From: Myotis daubentonii
Taxonomy: Eukaryota > Chordata > Mammalia > Chiroptera > Vespertilionidae
Direction of reading: 5' to 3'
Assembly: GCF_963259705.1 (NCBI RefSeq)
Contig: NC_081846.1
Location: 53,907,205 to 53,971,204 of the forward strand
Length of the DNA stretch: 64,000 nucleotides
Shown here: piece after piece, positions 24,858-36,887 of the stretch
Position numbering within the stretch: the first letter of the stretch is position 1
Layout of the letters: every line of letters begins with the position of its first letter
Program-made: the position numbers and the translations under genes
The notes under the pieces: model-generated
The model's database searches: none
Seen by the model: only the letters and a program-made list of their open reading frames with translations
Told to the model about the DNA's origin: nothing

Positions 24858-25312
24858 TGATAAAAGGGTAATATGCAAATTGACCCTAACAGTGGAATGA
24901 CCAGGAACTACTGGTCGCGATGATGCGCAGTGACCACCAGGGGGCAGATGCTCAACACAGGAGCTGCCCCCTGGTGGTCAATGCACTCCCATAGGGGAAG
25001 CCCAGCTCAGCCACAAGCCAGGCTGATGGCTGTGAGTGCAGTGGTGGTGGCGGAAGCCTCTCCCACCTCCTTGGTAGCACTAGGATGTTCGACTGTGACT
25101 TAAGCCACACCCCCCATCAATCAGACATTCCCCGAGGGCCGAGCTGCCAGAGGGATGTCTGACTGCCAGGTTAGGCCCGATCCTCCGGAGAGTGGGCCTA
25201 AGCCGGAAGGTGGACATCCCCCAAGGAGTCCCGGACTGCCAGAGGGCACAAACTGGGCTGAGGGATCCCCCCCCCCCCCCAATGCATGAATTTTTGTCCA
25301 CAGGGCCTCTAG
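24858..25312 (+). mobile_element. Helitron, nonautonomous, head-to-head with the previous one
   Basis: The 5' region GATAAAAGGGTAATATGC plus AAATTGACC follows directly after the 5' end of the minus-strand Helitron. The first bases (TCCTATATA) are missing or shared, because the junction TATAGGATGATAAAAGG serves both. The 3' end GCATGAATTTTTGTCCAC..GGGCCTCTAG ends at 25312. It contains a CTCF-like inverted pair (24934-24977) and a run of about 14 C near 25267. Confidence 0.85.
24934..24977. promoter_or_regulatory. Inverted CTCF-like motif pair, both arms perfect
   Basis: CCACCAGGGGGCAG (24934-24947) and its reverse complement CTGCCCCCTGGTGG (24964-24977) both match CCASYAGRKGGCRS fully. They form a 14-bp inverted repeat with a 16-bp spacer. 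This is the only copy in the window with two perfect arms. Confidence 0.55.
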
Positions 25313-25942
25313 TTTATATAATAAATAACCATAAGCTCTCAGCTTTGACTTCTGGTCAGTCATATAAGATTCTGAATATGTTTCTTACACATTTTCCCTC
25401 AAATTTGCCTAGATTTTGAAGCCAAACTCCTCCTTTAGAATCACGAAGGTGGAGAGGAGAAAACATCAGTGCAGAGTGAAGTTGAAGGAATGTTGCCTTG
25501 GAGGCAGTTTTGTTCCATCCTGAACCTTCAAGCCATTCTCTCCTTTTTTTCAGTTACTAAAAAAACACACAACAGAGATAAAGATTATTTTAGTTCCCGT
25601 TTAATTTCCACACAGTTATCATCTCTGGCCTATCCAATGGACAAGAAAAGAATGATCACATATTGTATGGCTAGATTAGTGTTCATCCTGACAGCAATGA
25701 TTTTTTTTAATAAAGTAAGAGAGAAATGCTCTAGTGTTATTTCAGAGAAAAACCACTTTATTAAATAAAAGAATGTCTTGATGCAATTATTCCAATAGTT
25801 TTGAAACTTGAGCTCCTTAAATTATTAGATGCCAATAAAGAGGATGGGGCTCAAGGGGATGGAGCATTGAGACTTTCACACTACCCTCAGATTCAGTCAG
25901 ATAAGCTTCATTCTGAGTGGTTTCATGTATTGGCTTTCCCTT

Positions 25943-25945
<3 letters not shown>

Positions 25946-25987
<42 letters not shown>
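25946..25987 (+). repeat. (GT)n microsatellite
   Basis: About 21 uninterrupted GT dinucleotides. Confidence 0.97.
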
Positions 25988-25988
<1 letters not shown>

Positions 25989-28387
25989 TATGTTCTGAAA
26001 AACTTGAGTCAGGCATTCTGAATAAACTTTGGTCTAGTTCTGCTACTTATTTTGTGCTTTCCTTTATGAAAACTGCTTGGACTTCATTGATTCTGGTTAT
26101 CAAGTCTTTATTTTTATAGATACTTTTCAGTGAAGTGAATTATCCAAAGTTCCATAAGTTATTGACTGCACAACTACAACTAGAACTCTCATTTCTGAAT
26201 GTGTAGTATAGGGCCCTTTCCACTTGGCACTCCCACTTGGGAACAGAACCATTTTAATTCCTGTATCTCCAGAAGTGAGTTTTTAGAACTAGTTACAACC
26301 AAGTAATCAAATAGGCTACTTTTTGAAATGAATATTCTTCTATCTGCCTCAAGAATAGGACAGAAAATTAACTTTCTGGGAAAGCAAAGAATTTTTGTTT
26401 ATCACAGTCACAAAAATTTAGGTTATTTCTTATTTGTTCTAAGAAGATTCTCAGAAAAAAGAATCTGATGCTACTTTTGTGCCAACAGGTTTAAAAGTAG
26501 AAGTGATATTAATTGTCAAGAAGAGACACAATATACAAGGACAAAGCAACATAGAAAACAATGAACTTCTGTTCCTTAAGAAATTATTTTTCTCTTTGAA
26601 AAATAGGATTCCTAAATGTTGTCAAGAACAATAATTCCACATTGCAGAATCCTTTTTCATTGCAAGTAAAATTGAATTCCATATAGCAAAATACATCAAA
26701 ATACAAAATTACATGCCTAGGGGAATATCTGAAACTTGACTTGGCCAACATGGCTCCTTGTCCACAATATTTGAAGAGGTTATATTATAAAATGTTTCAC
26801 TTATTGGCTTTAGGTAAGAGTTTTTAAAATATATTCTATGTATTTAACACTCATACATCTCTGTTTCCCATCCATATGCATTGTTAAATTAGAATTTTTA
26901 AGTTTCTGAATTTTAAGAATGAAATTTGAGAACTTATTAAAATCAGTAATATAATTTATTTTTTCTGCATTCTATTTTTATTTCCATAGCTTATGACGAG
27001 TTAATTCCTTGATAATAGGAGTTCTTCCCCATCCTCAACCCTTGAGAATAAACTCAGAACCCAATTACTGGTGCTAACAGCGCCAGGAATTTTTGGTTAC
27101 AACATGTGAAAATTAACCTGCTAATAATTGGGATATGATTATATTCAGTTGGCACTTGAAATTCACTTTGTGTTCTAGCAAACTTAAGGAACACACTTTG
27201 AAGGTTGCAGGGAAACAATTATTTTTAGAACAGTTATCCAACAGAGGAAGGAAATATTCTTATTAATCTACAGAGGTTAGGAGACCCTGCTTCCACAACA
27301 TTTGGTATTTCCCCAGCTTCTGTAGTTGCAGAGAGAGACAGCAGACATTCTTTTCTCTTGCTTTGGCTTACTGCGTAACTTGGGGGAATTGCCACACCTT
27401 GATTATGCTTCAACCAGTGAACTCAATATAGCTATTTAAAAGTATTAGCATTGTTTGAAATAGTTATTCCCAACCCTGTCTTAGAGAGAAAACTTTTTTT
27501 TTAATGGACTAATTCCTTTCTTGCACTATCATCCACATGAACTCACTTTAATATGTCCTTTAGAGTCAACTTTTCCCATATTCCTGAAAAACAAACACAC
27601 ATACAAACACACTGCAGAAGGCATTGGAGTATTTCCTCCCTTCCACCCCTTCTTACACCATGAGTGCTTTCCGCCTTCCTTGCCACTTGTATTCTCACTC
27701 CTCACCAGTTGTTCTATCTCTGGATCAACAGTCTCCTTAAAGCTCTACTTGTCCTGCTTATAACAAGACTTGAGGTTTGCTATCAGAGATTCCTAGATTT
27801 GCATTAGTGCCATTCTTTTCTCTATATATATCAAACTCTACCATGTCTGAAATCCATACCATCTCTAGTTAAATTTGTCAGGCATCCAAGCTTGCATTGA
27901 CCTCTTCCATGCTTACACTCTAAGGCACTTGGTCTGTTCCCACACAACTAAAACTATGTTGTAGCTCTTGTTAGATGGGCATAAGACAGGTAGGTAGGTA
28001 GGTTAGGTAGGTAGGGACATAGACACATAGTTGGATACATAGATGCTAAATATTTCTGTGTATGTGTAGATGTATAATGAATTTTGTCATCTTCTTAACT
28101 AGAAAGCTTTGAGAAATAAGATTATAATATATTTGAAAAATATGCTCCAAAGAACTAGCACAGTGCTCACTCATCAGACTATAAAAGGGGTAAATAAAAT
28201 GCCATTTTATCTGGTATATTCTTGGTACTCACAGGAGAAGATTCTAACTTCTGGTAATACTTCTTTGGTTGGAAGAAATAAGGCCCTCATGGACCCATTC
28301 ATTTAAAGTTATTTCTAGGTGCCAGGTAGGTCAAATAAGATTCATGAAAATTAAGCATACTCCCCCTTTTATATATTATGTCCTTGT

Positions 28388-28488
<101 letters not shown>

Positions 28489-28779
28489 AATAAGGAAAGA
28501 GGCAAGAAGCAAGAAGTGATGGGAGACATTGTAACGGATAGAGCAATTTAGGGAGGACCAGCCTCGGCTGAACTGTAAGAGGTTGAACTCTGATACTATG
28601 CGCTTCTAAATGGAGATCAGAGAATGTCACCTGGATTCTAATTACAGGCCTTATCACTCAATACTGACAATGTTTTTGTCTACATTGATTGAAGGATCTG
28701 AGTAGGGACAGTACTTTCCTTATCGTAGGTACTCACTGAATGTGTTAAGTATGAGGCAAAACAAATGATCCTCTCATTC

Positions 28780-29110
28780 TCCAAATATGTATAGAGTACC
28801 AACTCTGAACAGGACACTGTGTTGGAAAGTCTGTGGCAATGGTAACACAGACTGACCATCCACCTGAGTGCACAAAGACAGAAAGATTAACAGAACCCAT
28901 AAAAAGGTGTGATAAAAATTGTACTCTTGAGTAAGGGTGATCTCTGAGCAGAGAAGAGGCATTGAAGACCAGAGAAGAACCCAGCCTGGAGGAATTGGAG
29001 GAAGCAATGCCTACGCTGAAATATGAAGGAAGAGAAATAGTAGGAGATATTAACCAGCTAGAGACATGGGCAGTTGAGGGCAGATGGCACACACAAACAT
29101 TAGCACAGAG
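28780..29110 (-). mobile_element. Probable L2 LINE fragment
   Basis: The order GTATAGAGTACCAACTCTGA, then GTGATAAAAATTGTACTC, GTGATCTCTGAGCAGAG and GCCTGGAGGAATTGGAGG follows the usual antisense L2 3' layout with strong divergence. Edges are approximate. Frames here are chance. Confidence 0.45.
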
Positions 29111-29300
29111 ATTTCCAAGCCTAGTGAATAGGGGAGGCTAAGCTCCAGGTTGCTGTGGGAAGATACCCAATAGACTATCCAAATGTTTTAAAGTAATATA
29201 CAAAATTGCAATTCGAGTCTGTTTAAAAAGAAATTCCCTCCGTTGTTCTCATTGCAATAGAAATCCAGGTTTTCTGAATGCTACTCATTTGATGAGAGTA

Positions 29301-29737
29301 TCCTATATAACAATAGAGGGATATGCTAATTAGCCCAGACACTGTAACAGTCACGACCAGTTAGGCATGTAATAGTCACTCCCTGTCAGGCGCAGCCCGG
29401 GAGCGACCTCCAGCAGAAACGGCCACCAGTGGGGGCGCTGCCTAGCCCGGAAGCCGCCCGGCCTGGGATCGTGAGCAGGCCCACGGTGTGCCCCCCCTAG
29501 GCTGAGGTGGAGCGGCCCCAGCGCAAGTGGCCACCAGTGGAGGCATGCGCAGGCCTGCCCAGCACCGACGTCATGCTGCCTGCCTGCGTGGTGCTGCCTG
29601 CGTGGTGCTGCCTGCATGCGTCCCTGGCCAGGACCGTGACACTGCCTGCCTGTGTCCCTGACAAATAGAAATATTAAAATATTTCCTCTAATTAATTCCC
29701 TTTTAACATGTGCGAATTCCGTGTACTGAGCCACCAG
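29301..29737 (+). mobile_element. Helitron, nonautonomous, complete (437 bp)
   Basis: The 5' end TCCTATATAACAATAGAGGG is followed by ATATGCTAATTAGCCC. The 3' end has the decayed palindrome GTGCGAATTCCGTGTACTGA followed by GCCACCAG (CTAG decayed to CCAG), then TTT. The interior is GC-rich with short repeats of TGCCTGCGTGGTGC. A 184-codon minus-strand frame spans this and the flank, but I recognise no protein in it. Confidence 0.8.
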
Positions 29738-30003
29738 TTTCATATAAACCTTCATGAAAAAACTGGGAGTTTTGTTCTCCTTGGGATGGGTTTGCATCAT
29801 GATGGAGAAACTCATTGTCTCAAGTGGATATTCTGTTGATGAAAACATAGTGGGAGGAGATGAAGGAATAGCAGGCCTTCTTATCCTCCCAAAACTTCCT
29901 GCCACTTAACTTTCCTCAGGTACCACCCAGCCCCATTGCCATAATCATCCTCCTCTCTTCAGCTTTGGAAAGAGTTTGGGGATCAATAAAATAGACTCCT
30001 CTT

Positions 30004-30223
30004 TAAAGAATTTTATTTTTACTGATTTAAGAGAGGATAGAAAAGGGAAAGAGAGATAGAAACATCAATGATGAGAGAGAATCACTGATCAGCTGCCTCC
30101 TATATGCCCCCTACTTGGGATCGAGCCTGCAACCCCAGCATGTGCCCTTGACCGGAATCAAACCCAGGACCCTTCAGTCTGCAGGCTGAGGCTCTATCCA
30201 CTGATCCAAATTGGCTAGAGCAG
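30004..30223 (-). mobile_element. VES SINE with 14-bp target duplication
   Basis: The reverse complement gives the VES head (GCCAATTTGGATCAGTGGAT), B box, body and A-rich tail (T-rich at 30010-30020). AATAGACTCCTCTT flanks the element at 29990-30003 and 30224-30237. Confidence 0.92.
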
Positions 30224-30328
30224 AATAGACTCCTCTTGAAGACGGCACATTAGTAGTGATTTTAAATATATTTATGAATGTGTTGGGATTCCTGTGCTTA
30301 CTGTAGATGGACTCACTTTCATTGTAGT

Positions 30329-30378
30329 AAAAAAATAAAATAAAATAAAATAAAATAAAATAAAATAAAATAAAATAA
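30329..30378 (+). repeat. (TAAAA)n microsatellite
   Basis: About nine AAAAT pentamers after a short A run. Confidence 0.95.
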
Positions 30379-30423
30379 GGAAAATGCATCCACCACAAGA
30401 GTCTATTTAAAATAATAGCATTT

Positions 30424-30636
30424 CCACCAGGCCAGCATAGCTCAGTGGTTGAGCATCGACCTATGAACCAGCCAGAAGGTCATGGTTTGATTCTCAGTTG
30501 GGTTGCATGTTCGATCCCCAGTGTGGGGCATTCAGGAGGCAGCCAATCAATGATTCTCTTTCATCATTGATGTTTCAATCTCTTTCCCCTTCTCCCCTCC
30601 TCTCTAAAATCAATAAAATATATTTAAAAAGTAAAT
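30424..30636 (+). mobile_element. VES SINE with 15-bp target duplication
   Basis: The head CCAGCATAGCTCAGTGGTTG, the body CAGGAGGCAGCCAATCAATG and the tail AAAATCAATAAAATATATTT are present. AAAATAATAGCATTT is repeated at 30409-30423 and 30637-30651. The segment after the B box is shortened relative to other copies. Confidence 0.92.
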
Positions 30637-31271
30637 AAAATAATAGCATTTTCATATCCCTACATTTTTAAACAACAGAATTCTTATATTAACTAATCAG
30701 AACTTTGTTTTTTATGTCTTAATGTAACACCTGTCCTTAGAGATTTTCTTTTCTCTTGCAAGTAATGAAATAGCTTCATTAAATCCTTGAGAAATTATGG
30801 TCTCCTTGGCAAAATCATTCTTCACGGAATATCAGGTTTCATTTGCAGTACCTTCAAATAAAATCTAAGATGACATTGTCATAAAGTAGAAATTAAAATA
30901 AATGCCATCCCTCTGTCTTGAGAATCAGCCTGCGCTTATTTCTATTCTAAGAAAGACAGAAAGTCAGAACTTTAAAGAAGGCATTAGTAAGAATTCTATC
31001 AAGACCTCTCCAAAGGCATCCCCAGGTAGGTAAAAATATTTTCCTTCAGCTCTTCAGATCTGATTCTTGTCTATATTTCAGTCATCATGCAAATAGGAAC
31101 AATCTTCCCAACACATGCAGAGTTTCTTAATGTTGTAACTTGAGTTTTATTCCACTGCATCTATCCTCAGGAGGCATCATTTATTGTGTACCTATGACAC
31201 CTAAGACCCTTTCACCTGCCATTCATGAGCAGGTACAATGAAACTTTTTATGGGATGTTGGGATGACTAAC

Positions 31272-31314
31272 ATATTTTAAATTATGTTATAGTATATGAC
31301 ATAATTTAAAATAT
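31272..31314. repeat. 16-bp inverted repeat with 11-base loop
   Basis: ATATTTTAAATTATGT (31272-31287) is perfectly complementary to ACATAATTTAAAATAT (31299-31314). It is A/T-rich but the exact 16-bp stem stands out from its surroundings. No flanking element was recognised. Confidence 0.85.
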
Positions 31315-31385
31315 ACTACAGTGCTGTGTATGAAGGATAGCACATCTGGGCCAGATAATATTTGCATTGAGAAATCAGGTAAAGG

Positions 31386-31560
31386 TATATCTGCGTGGTC
31401 AGGGGAAACTTCATGGGAGAGGACTTGTTCTGAGCCTGGAATGATGCATAGCATTTAGAATAACGGCGAGGCTGCAATAGACATGAGAAGGAAGCTGAGC
31501 TGAGGCCCAGCAGAGACCCTGAGACGGGAGTGTCAAGGACAATGCTGCTGTTCTCATAAA
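31386..31560 (-). mobile_element. Possible L2 LINE fragment
   Basis: The phrase-like order GGTCAGGGGAAACTTCATGG, GAGGACTTGTTCTGAGCCTG resembles antisense L2 3' sequence. No termini are visible, so this is tentative. Confidence 0.35.
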
Positions 31561-33099
31561 CGTTGTCATTAGGACCTCACATGTTTTACCTTCAGTCCTT
31601 CTGAGTCTCCTTAGGTAAATGCCTCGTGAGAGCTTATGTGTCCTATGAGTAAATATATAAATTTCATTTCTTGTCTATAAATATTGAACAAGTAGCAAAA
31701 TATGTATCATTACTTGTTTTACTCTTAAATTGTGAAAGCTAATTGCTTATTCAGATGAGTTTTGAGTTGTGCTTTGGGTACTGATCATTGGCTCTCATGA
31801 ATAAAAACATATGCTTTCTCAAAATCTACAAGAAAACATAAAGTTCATAAGCCTTCTGTTTTCACCAGAAAGCCAAGCTCTAATAGTATATAACATAAAA
31901 TAAAACCTTTGATTGATATGGGTATCCTTTAGCTAATAAATAATTATCATTAGTTTTAAAAGATAAATAACATATTCAACTTATCAATAACTATATGATA
32001 TAAACTCAATATATCAAGTGACCTTTTATATAATTTTAAAAGAGTACATTTAGATTCTCATGTTCCCCATTCCTGTTAGGGGAAGGCAACATTTTCCAGT
32101 AATTGAGTCTTTTCCACCTACCTAAATTTAGAATACAGTGTCTCTCCTCCCTGGTGATTTCTGTGAGCAGATTTGAGGCTTTCAAAATAAAAATTCCCTA
32201 CATGTTTTATTTGTATCAGTTCTGCTTCTTTCTCAAAAGCACCAGGAAAGCCCAGGGAGCTACAATGATTAATGACCTGTTCTAGAGTTTAACCTGCTCT
32301 ATAAAATGGGCTGCATTCCAGAGCATAAAATAAACTCTAAGTAGGTCAGGAGCTTGAACTGCCAGAGGGCCTACCTTACACCAAAGGCAAGCAAGTCGGA
32401 AATTAAATTAGCACCAGAAATTGCTGGTACTCATGATTCTGTGGCTTCATATTGGACTGAAAGATGGGGAATTATACTGCGTAATAAAGCCTTGAAAACC
32501 TAATTCATTTAGACTTATGCAATTTTGAATTAACCAGATGATGACCTGGTTCAAAATAGTTTTGTGCATTCTCTAAAATGGTTCTTTTTTTGTGTGGGGT
32601 GGAGGAGAAATTTTGCAAAATGAAATAAGGAAATATTCGTTTATGAGAGCAGAAACCAACAAAATATGCTCAAGGGTCACCTTTGAAGAGTCACAGAATG
32701 AATGTACAACTTACAAATAATTTTTATTGAACTTAAAACTTTTGTAACAAACAAGTAAATTAAATCTACAGGATGTTCAACACTGAGGTAATACATGATG
32801 TTCTGTGATCTTAAGGAGGTCACAGTTGTTTGTTCACAATCTGTTGGCCTGTGTTTATCTCTAATAGTCTATAAACTTTAATCCACATGGGAAAACTTCT
32901 GAAGCTCTCAAAGCTGTAAAGAACAACTAAGTGGGAAAACATGGAATACTAATGGGAGACGAAGATAGCTTTTAACAGGAGAAATCTAGATTCCTAGTTC
33001 TAGGGAAACACATGGAGCCCCAAGGCAGTCAGTCATTCCAGGTGTGTGAGCCCTACCTGTCTCTAGTCTCACCTTTATGTGCCATCAGCATACCTAACC

Positions 33100-33470
33100 C
33101 ACTTCAACTTAAATACCATTTCCTCAAGGATGCCTTCTTTAACCACCCTCACCCCCACTAGACTATGTTAAAAACACAAGGCTCTCATAGTACCTTTCTT
33201 TTATCATTTATGATAGATAGATATGTAGGTAGATAGATAGATAGATTAAAATTGTAATCAAATTTTTATTTGTGTAGTCCTTTATGTTATGCTGTCTCCC
33301 CTCTTGTATGTAAACTCATTAAAAACAGGAGCAGTGCCTTTTTTGTCTCTCATTATTTTCTTATACATGAGAGTCTGATACATTGTTGGTGTCTGATACA
33401 TTGTTGGTGCTCAGTAAATGTCAGATGGATGGATGGATGGATGGATGGATGGATGGATGGATGGGTGGAT
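33100..33470 (+). mobile_element. L2 LINE 3' end with (ATGG)n tail
   Basis: L2 3' landmarks occur in order: ACCATTTCCTCAAGGATGCC TTC, TGTATGTAAACTCATTAAAA, GAGCAGTGCC, and TTGTTGGTGCTCAGTAAATG. A 20-bp tandem duplication of GTCTGATACATTGTTGGT sits near the 3' end. The tail has become (ATGG)n at 33424-33470, and a GATA tetranucleotide patch interrupts the copy at about 33213-33246. Confidence 0.75.
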
Positions 33471-33589
33471 ATCTATTTTTCTTAGGAAGAGTAGGCCTGT
33501 GTTTGAGGAGGAGCTGAAATTGAGCGAGTAAAAAGAGAATCCATGCCCACCTGTATGCCTGTGAGTCAAGAACTGACATTGGGCTTTAC

Positions 33590-34180
33590 AATGGGGAAAT
33601 ATTTTTTATTTTATTATAAATGACACCACTCAGAATGGGAAACTAAGTGGTTTCAAAGCCAGAACTCCTTAATGGTTTACAGACAAGAGGCTATATAGGA
33701 CAAAAATCATGAGTAATCATGACTAAGGGTTTCAAGGTCAGGGGGGCTGTGTTGATTGGTCAGTTCTTATGCAAGCTTCCACAATCTGATTTATTCATCT
33801 CCTGGTGGCATCCTGTCCACGTCTATGTGGCTATGGCCAGATGGCCTCAAACAGAAAGAAAGATCTGTAAGACATCTTGGGATTGTGAGTCAGTGACATT
33901 TTCTTAAGAGCAAAAAGAAAAGAACAGAACTATCCATTTTATGCTCAACTGGCTACAGTTTTCTCTTACCTTATTAAGCAGAGTATACCTTTTGAAACTT
34001 GCTTATAGCAAGGCCTGCAGGCCCCATGTGGGACAGGACTACATTCTCCTCCTTAGCTATGACAGTTAAGAAGGAATTATTTAATAACCTTAACTAAAAG
34101 CTAAATTTTAATATGTCTAGTCTGCAATGATTTGCTGTTGGTTTCAGAGCCAGATTTCTAACAAGCCCCCTCCTAAATCT
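33590..34180. repeat. Possible LTR-retroelement remnant, unclassified
   Basis: The stretch has an LTR-like texture (CAGACAAGAGGCTATATAGG, GATTGGTCAGTTCTTATGCA, AACAAGCCCCCTCCTAAATC), but no termini or retroviral frame is visible. A 199-codon frame just downstream (34254-34853) contains a poly-Lys run from an A-tract and is probably chance. Confidence 0.3.
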
Positions 34181-36540
34181 ATTATGGTATTTGGCTTTTA
34201 AGAGCTAAACAATATTTTATCCAATAATATAAAAAGGTTGAAAATAAGGAAGCATGAACACAAAATATTTTGTTGTAGAGTTTATAGTATTTTTGCTTCG
34301 TATGTTCATCAGTATTATTCCCTGTGAAGACAAAAATGACAGACTGCTTTTTTTAGGGCCTCCCAACTGCAAAAAAAAAAAAAAAAAGAAAAGAAAAAAG
34401 AAAGGAAGAAAAAGAAAACTTTCTCCATTTAGATTCTTTCCTTCTCTAAAGCCTACAGGGAAGAATCATTGGTTTTTTCTCTCATGTCTCCTTGTTGGGG
34501 AAGATAGAACTGGAAGTGGAAGAAAGAGCCAAAGGTATAAGGATGTGACTGGTGCGGCTGCCAGGCCTCTGCCTTGCAAAGCTTCTGTTCTGTCTTTGCC
34601 TCTTGCTCACCCTGCTCCTTTACTCTCCAAAGGCACATTAAGCTCTGAACCCTTGTGGTGCCTACAGGGCCTTAGTCTCCCACTGAGTGAGTCCAAACTA
34701 GGAGGTGAGAGCTCCCAACCCCAAGAAATGTCATGGCAGGAAAAACTGCAAAATGTCAGGAATGATCACGAACCTCTAAACTTTCAAGACACTGCCCTTA
34801 ATTGTTACCAAGGCCCAGGCAAGAATGTCACATTTATTTGTCACTGCAGTTAGAAAGTTTTTCTTAAAAATAGCTTAATAGGTGCTAGTGAGTGACAAGG
34901 CTTATGTGGCTAGCCTAAACCTTAGATGTCCTGTTTCTTATCTCCCAAGGCAAATGAAACATGACATGCTGCTCAGGGGTACATCTTCTGCTCTTGACCA
35001 ATGCGAATTTTTATTGTCACCACAAAAGCTTGTATTGCAAATGTGGGACTTAATCATATGCATAATCTCTTTTAACATCCGAGGAGCTCTGTTTCTACAA
35101 GAGGTAAGAACAGGCTGGTATTTTTTGAAGCTTAAAATTTGCAAATAGTCTCTGGAAAAGTATTCTTTCCTCAACTCATAAGCAATGCATGATGTTATCT
35201 ACCATTATCATTTACTACAGGGAATGGAAAGCTAACCACTGTTTCATTGTTTATCTCAAGATTACTTAAAGATGATATAAAATGCATTAGTAAAATGTAC
35301 TAATGAACCTATAGTTTGAAAGAGACAGACCAAATGATATATAGCTTAGCAAAATGGAAGTAATTTAAAATGAAGTGTTAAGAAAACCCTTCATTAGTTT
35401 AAGATTCATAACCTTCATTTTAAATATACATTACATTAAAGATAAAAAAAAGCTGCTATAAAAATCACCTCATTTCAGCATCTCTCTTCATCACAAAGTA
35501 AATGATAGTTTCAAGATAATGAGTTTTTCTGAATTACTGAGTGTATTAAGGTGCTTTGAGGTGATCTTATCTGAGAGCAATCTTTGCAAATATTAATATT
35601 TAGATACAGCCCCTGGTATAATGAATATATTCTGTAATCTTTATATTCCAGTGTAAAGTTCTAGTGTAATTTTGACCAGAAAGTTTAAGGACATTATTTC
35701 AGCAGGTTACATTGAGAAAGCTAAAGCTTGATAGATTGAATTTCATTAATGGGTGCCAGACTCCTTTAATGAGATGCCAAGCTTCAGGGGCCTCATCCAA
35801 GTTCTTAATGTTCTGGCCTAGGCTTGCCAACTTGCTTGCTGAAGGCACACACTGCCCCCACAAGAGGGTCTTCGCCAGTAGCCGTTTTCTGGGTTAATGT
35901 ATTCTAGACTGAATTCTCTCACCCACTGAATGCTGCCCAGGGAATCTGAGTGTTCACACAAACTAACAAACATCCACCAGACAAGCACCAGCAATGCCCA
36001 GCTGGCTCTTTGTCCCCCACGGGAAATGTTCTCAGTCAGAGCCTGGTAATTGTTCAGTGCAGCTGCTCTGTTTCAAGGGTGCCAGCTCATCTGAGCCAAC
36101 TGTATGCACACAGCCCCTGACTCCGGAGCTGAGCAAGTACACCTCAGGGGTGGGGGTGGGGGGCCTTCAAGGACTCCATTTTAAATTTGCCTTCTCCTTT
36201 GTCAGCTATGTAGGGGAGAATACATAATGAGAGGCAGTTATTTAAGAGTTTTAAATATCCCATATAGTTGCGAAATTCGGCTATAGGTCTGCATCACAAT
36301 CTCACCCGTGTCAAAAAGCATTCGCTGTATACTCAACAGTCACCTACTTGGCTATACTGTGCGTGATGCAATAGCAACTATGTCATAATACACATGGTTT
36401 CTTCTGTACACCCAGATGGTGGATAAAGAGCTGGCTTAATATCCAGAGTGAGGGGCAATCTGAGTACAGACTGGGAATGCAAGTTCCATTATCTTACCTC
36501 GTGCCACGTTAGTGGCAATGAGGGTCCACTATCAGGTCTT

Positions 36541-36760
36541 CCAAAATGATACTGAAATTACCAAAAAAATATTTCGTGAGAAACATAGACAAAAACAGAT
36601 TATTATAAGGCAGTTAGAATTTGTCAGGGCTTTCCTGTCAATTAGAGGTTCCAAAATGATACTAAAATTACCAAAAACATATTTTGTGAGAAACATAGAC
36701 AAAAACAGATTATTATAAGGTAAGTAGAGTTTTTTCAAGGCTTTCCTGTCAATTAGAGGT
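36541..36760 (+). repeat. Two-copy tandem duplication, about 110 bp per unit
   Basis: The unit beginning CCAAAATGATACTGAAATTA (36541) recurs at 36651, with a handful of mismatches and one small indel. Both units end with TTTCCTGTCAATTAGAGGT. It is a local segmental duplication of intron sequence and is not related to any repeat seen here. Confidence 0.92.
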
Positions 36761-36887
36761 ACTAATATTCTCCCAGAAAAAAGCCTCCAACATAGTATTC
36801 TGTACACAAATGACATCATTAAACAGTGTCAACCTGCCACATATATGCCAAGTGTCTCCAGGGGCTTGTGGTATATATGATGATTAG

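Noticed and set aside
29351..29905. 184-codon minus-strand frame
   Set aside because: Half of it is a translation of a Helitron's GC-rich interior and the rest is flank. No known protein was recognised.
34254..34853. 199-codon plus-strand frame with a Lys-rich run
   Set aside because: The Lys run comes from an A-tract, the surroundings look like repeat remnants, and no domain is visible.
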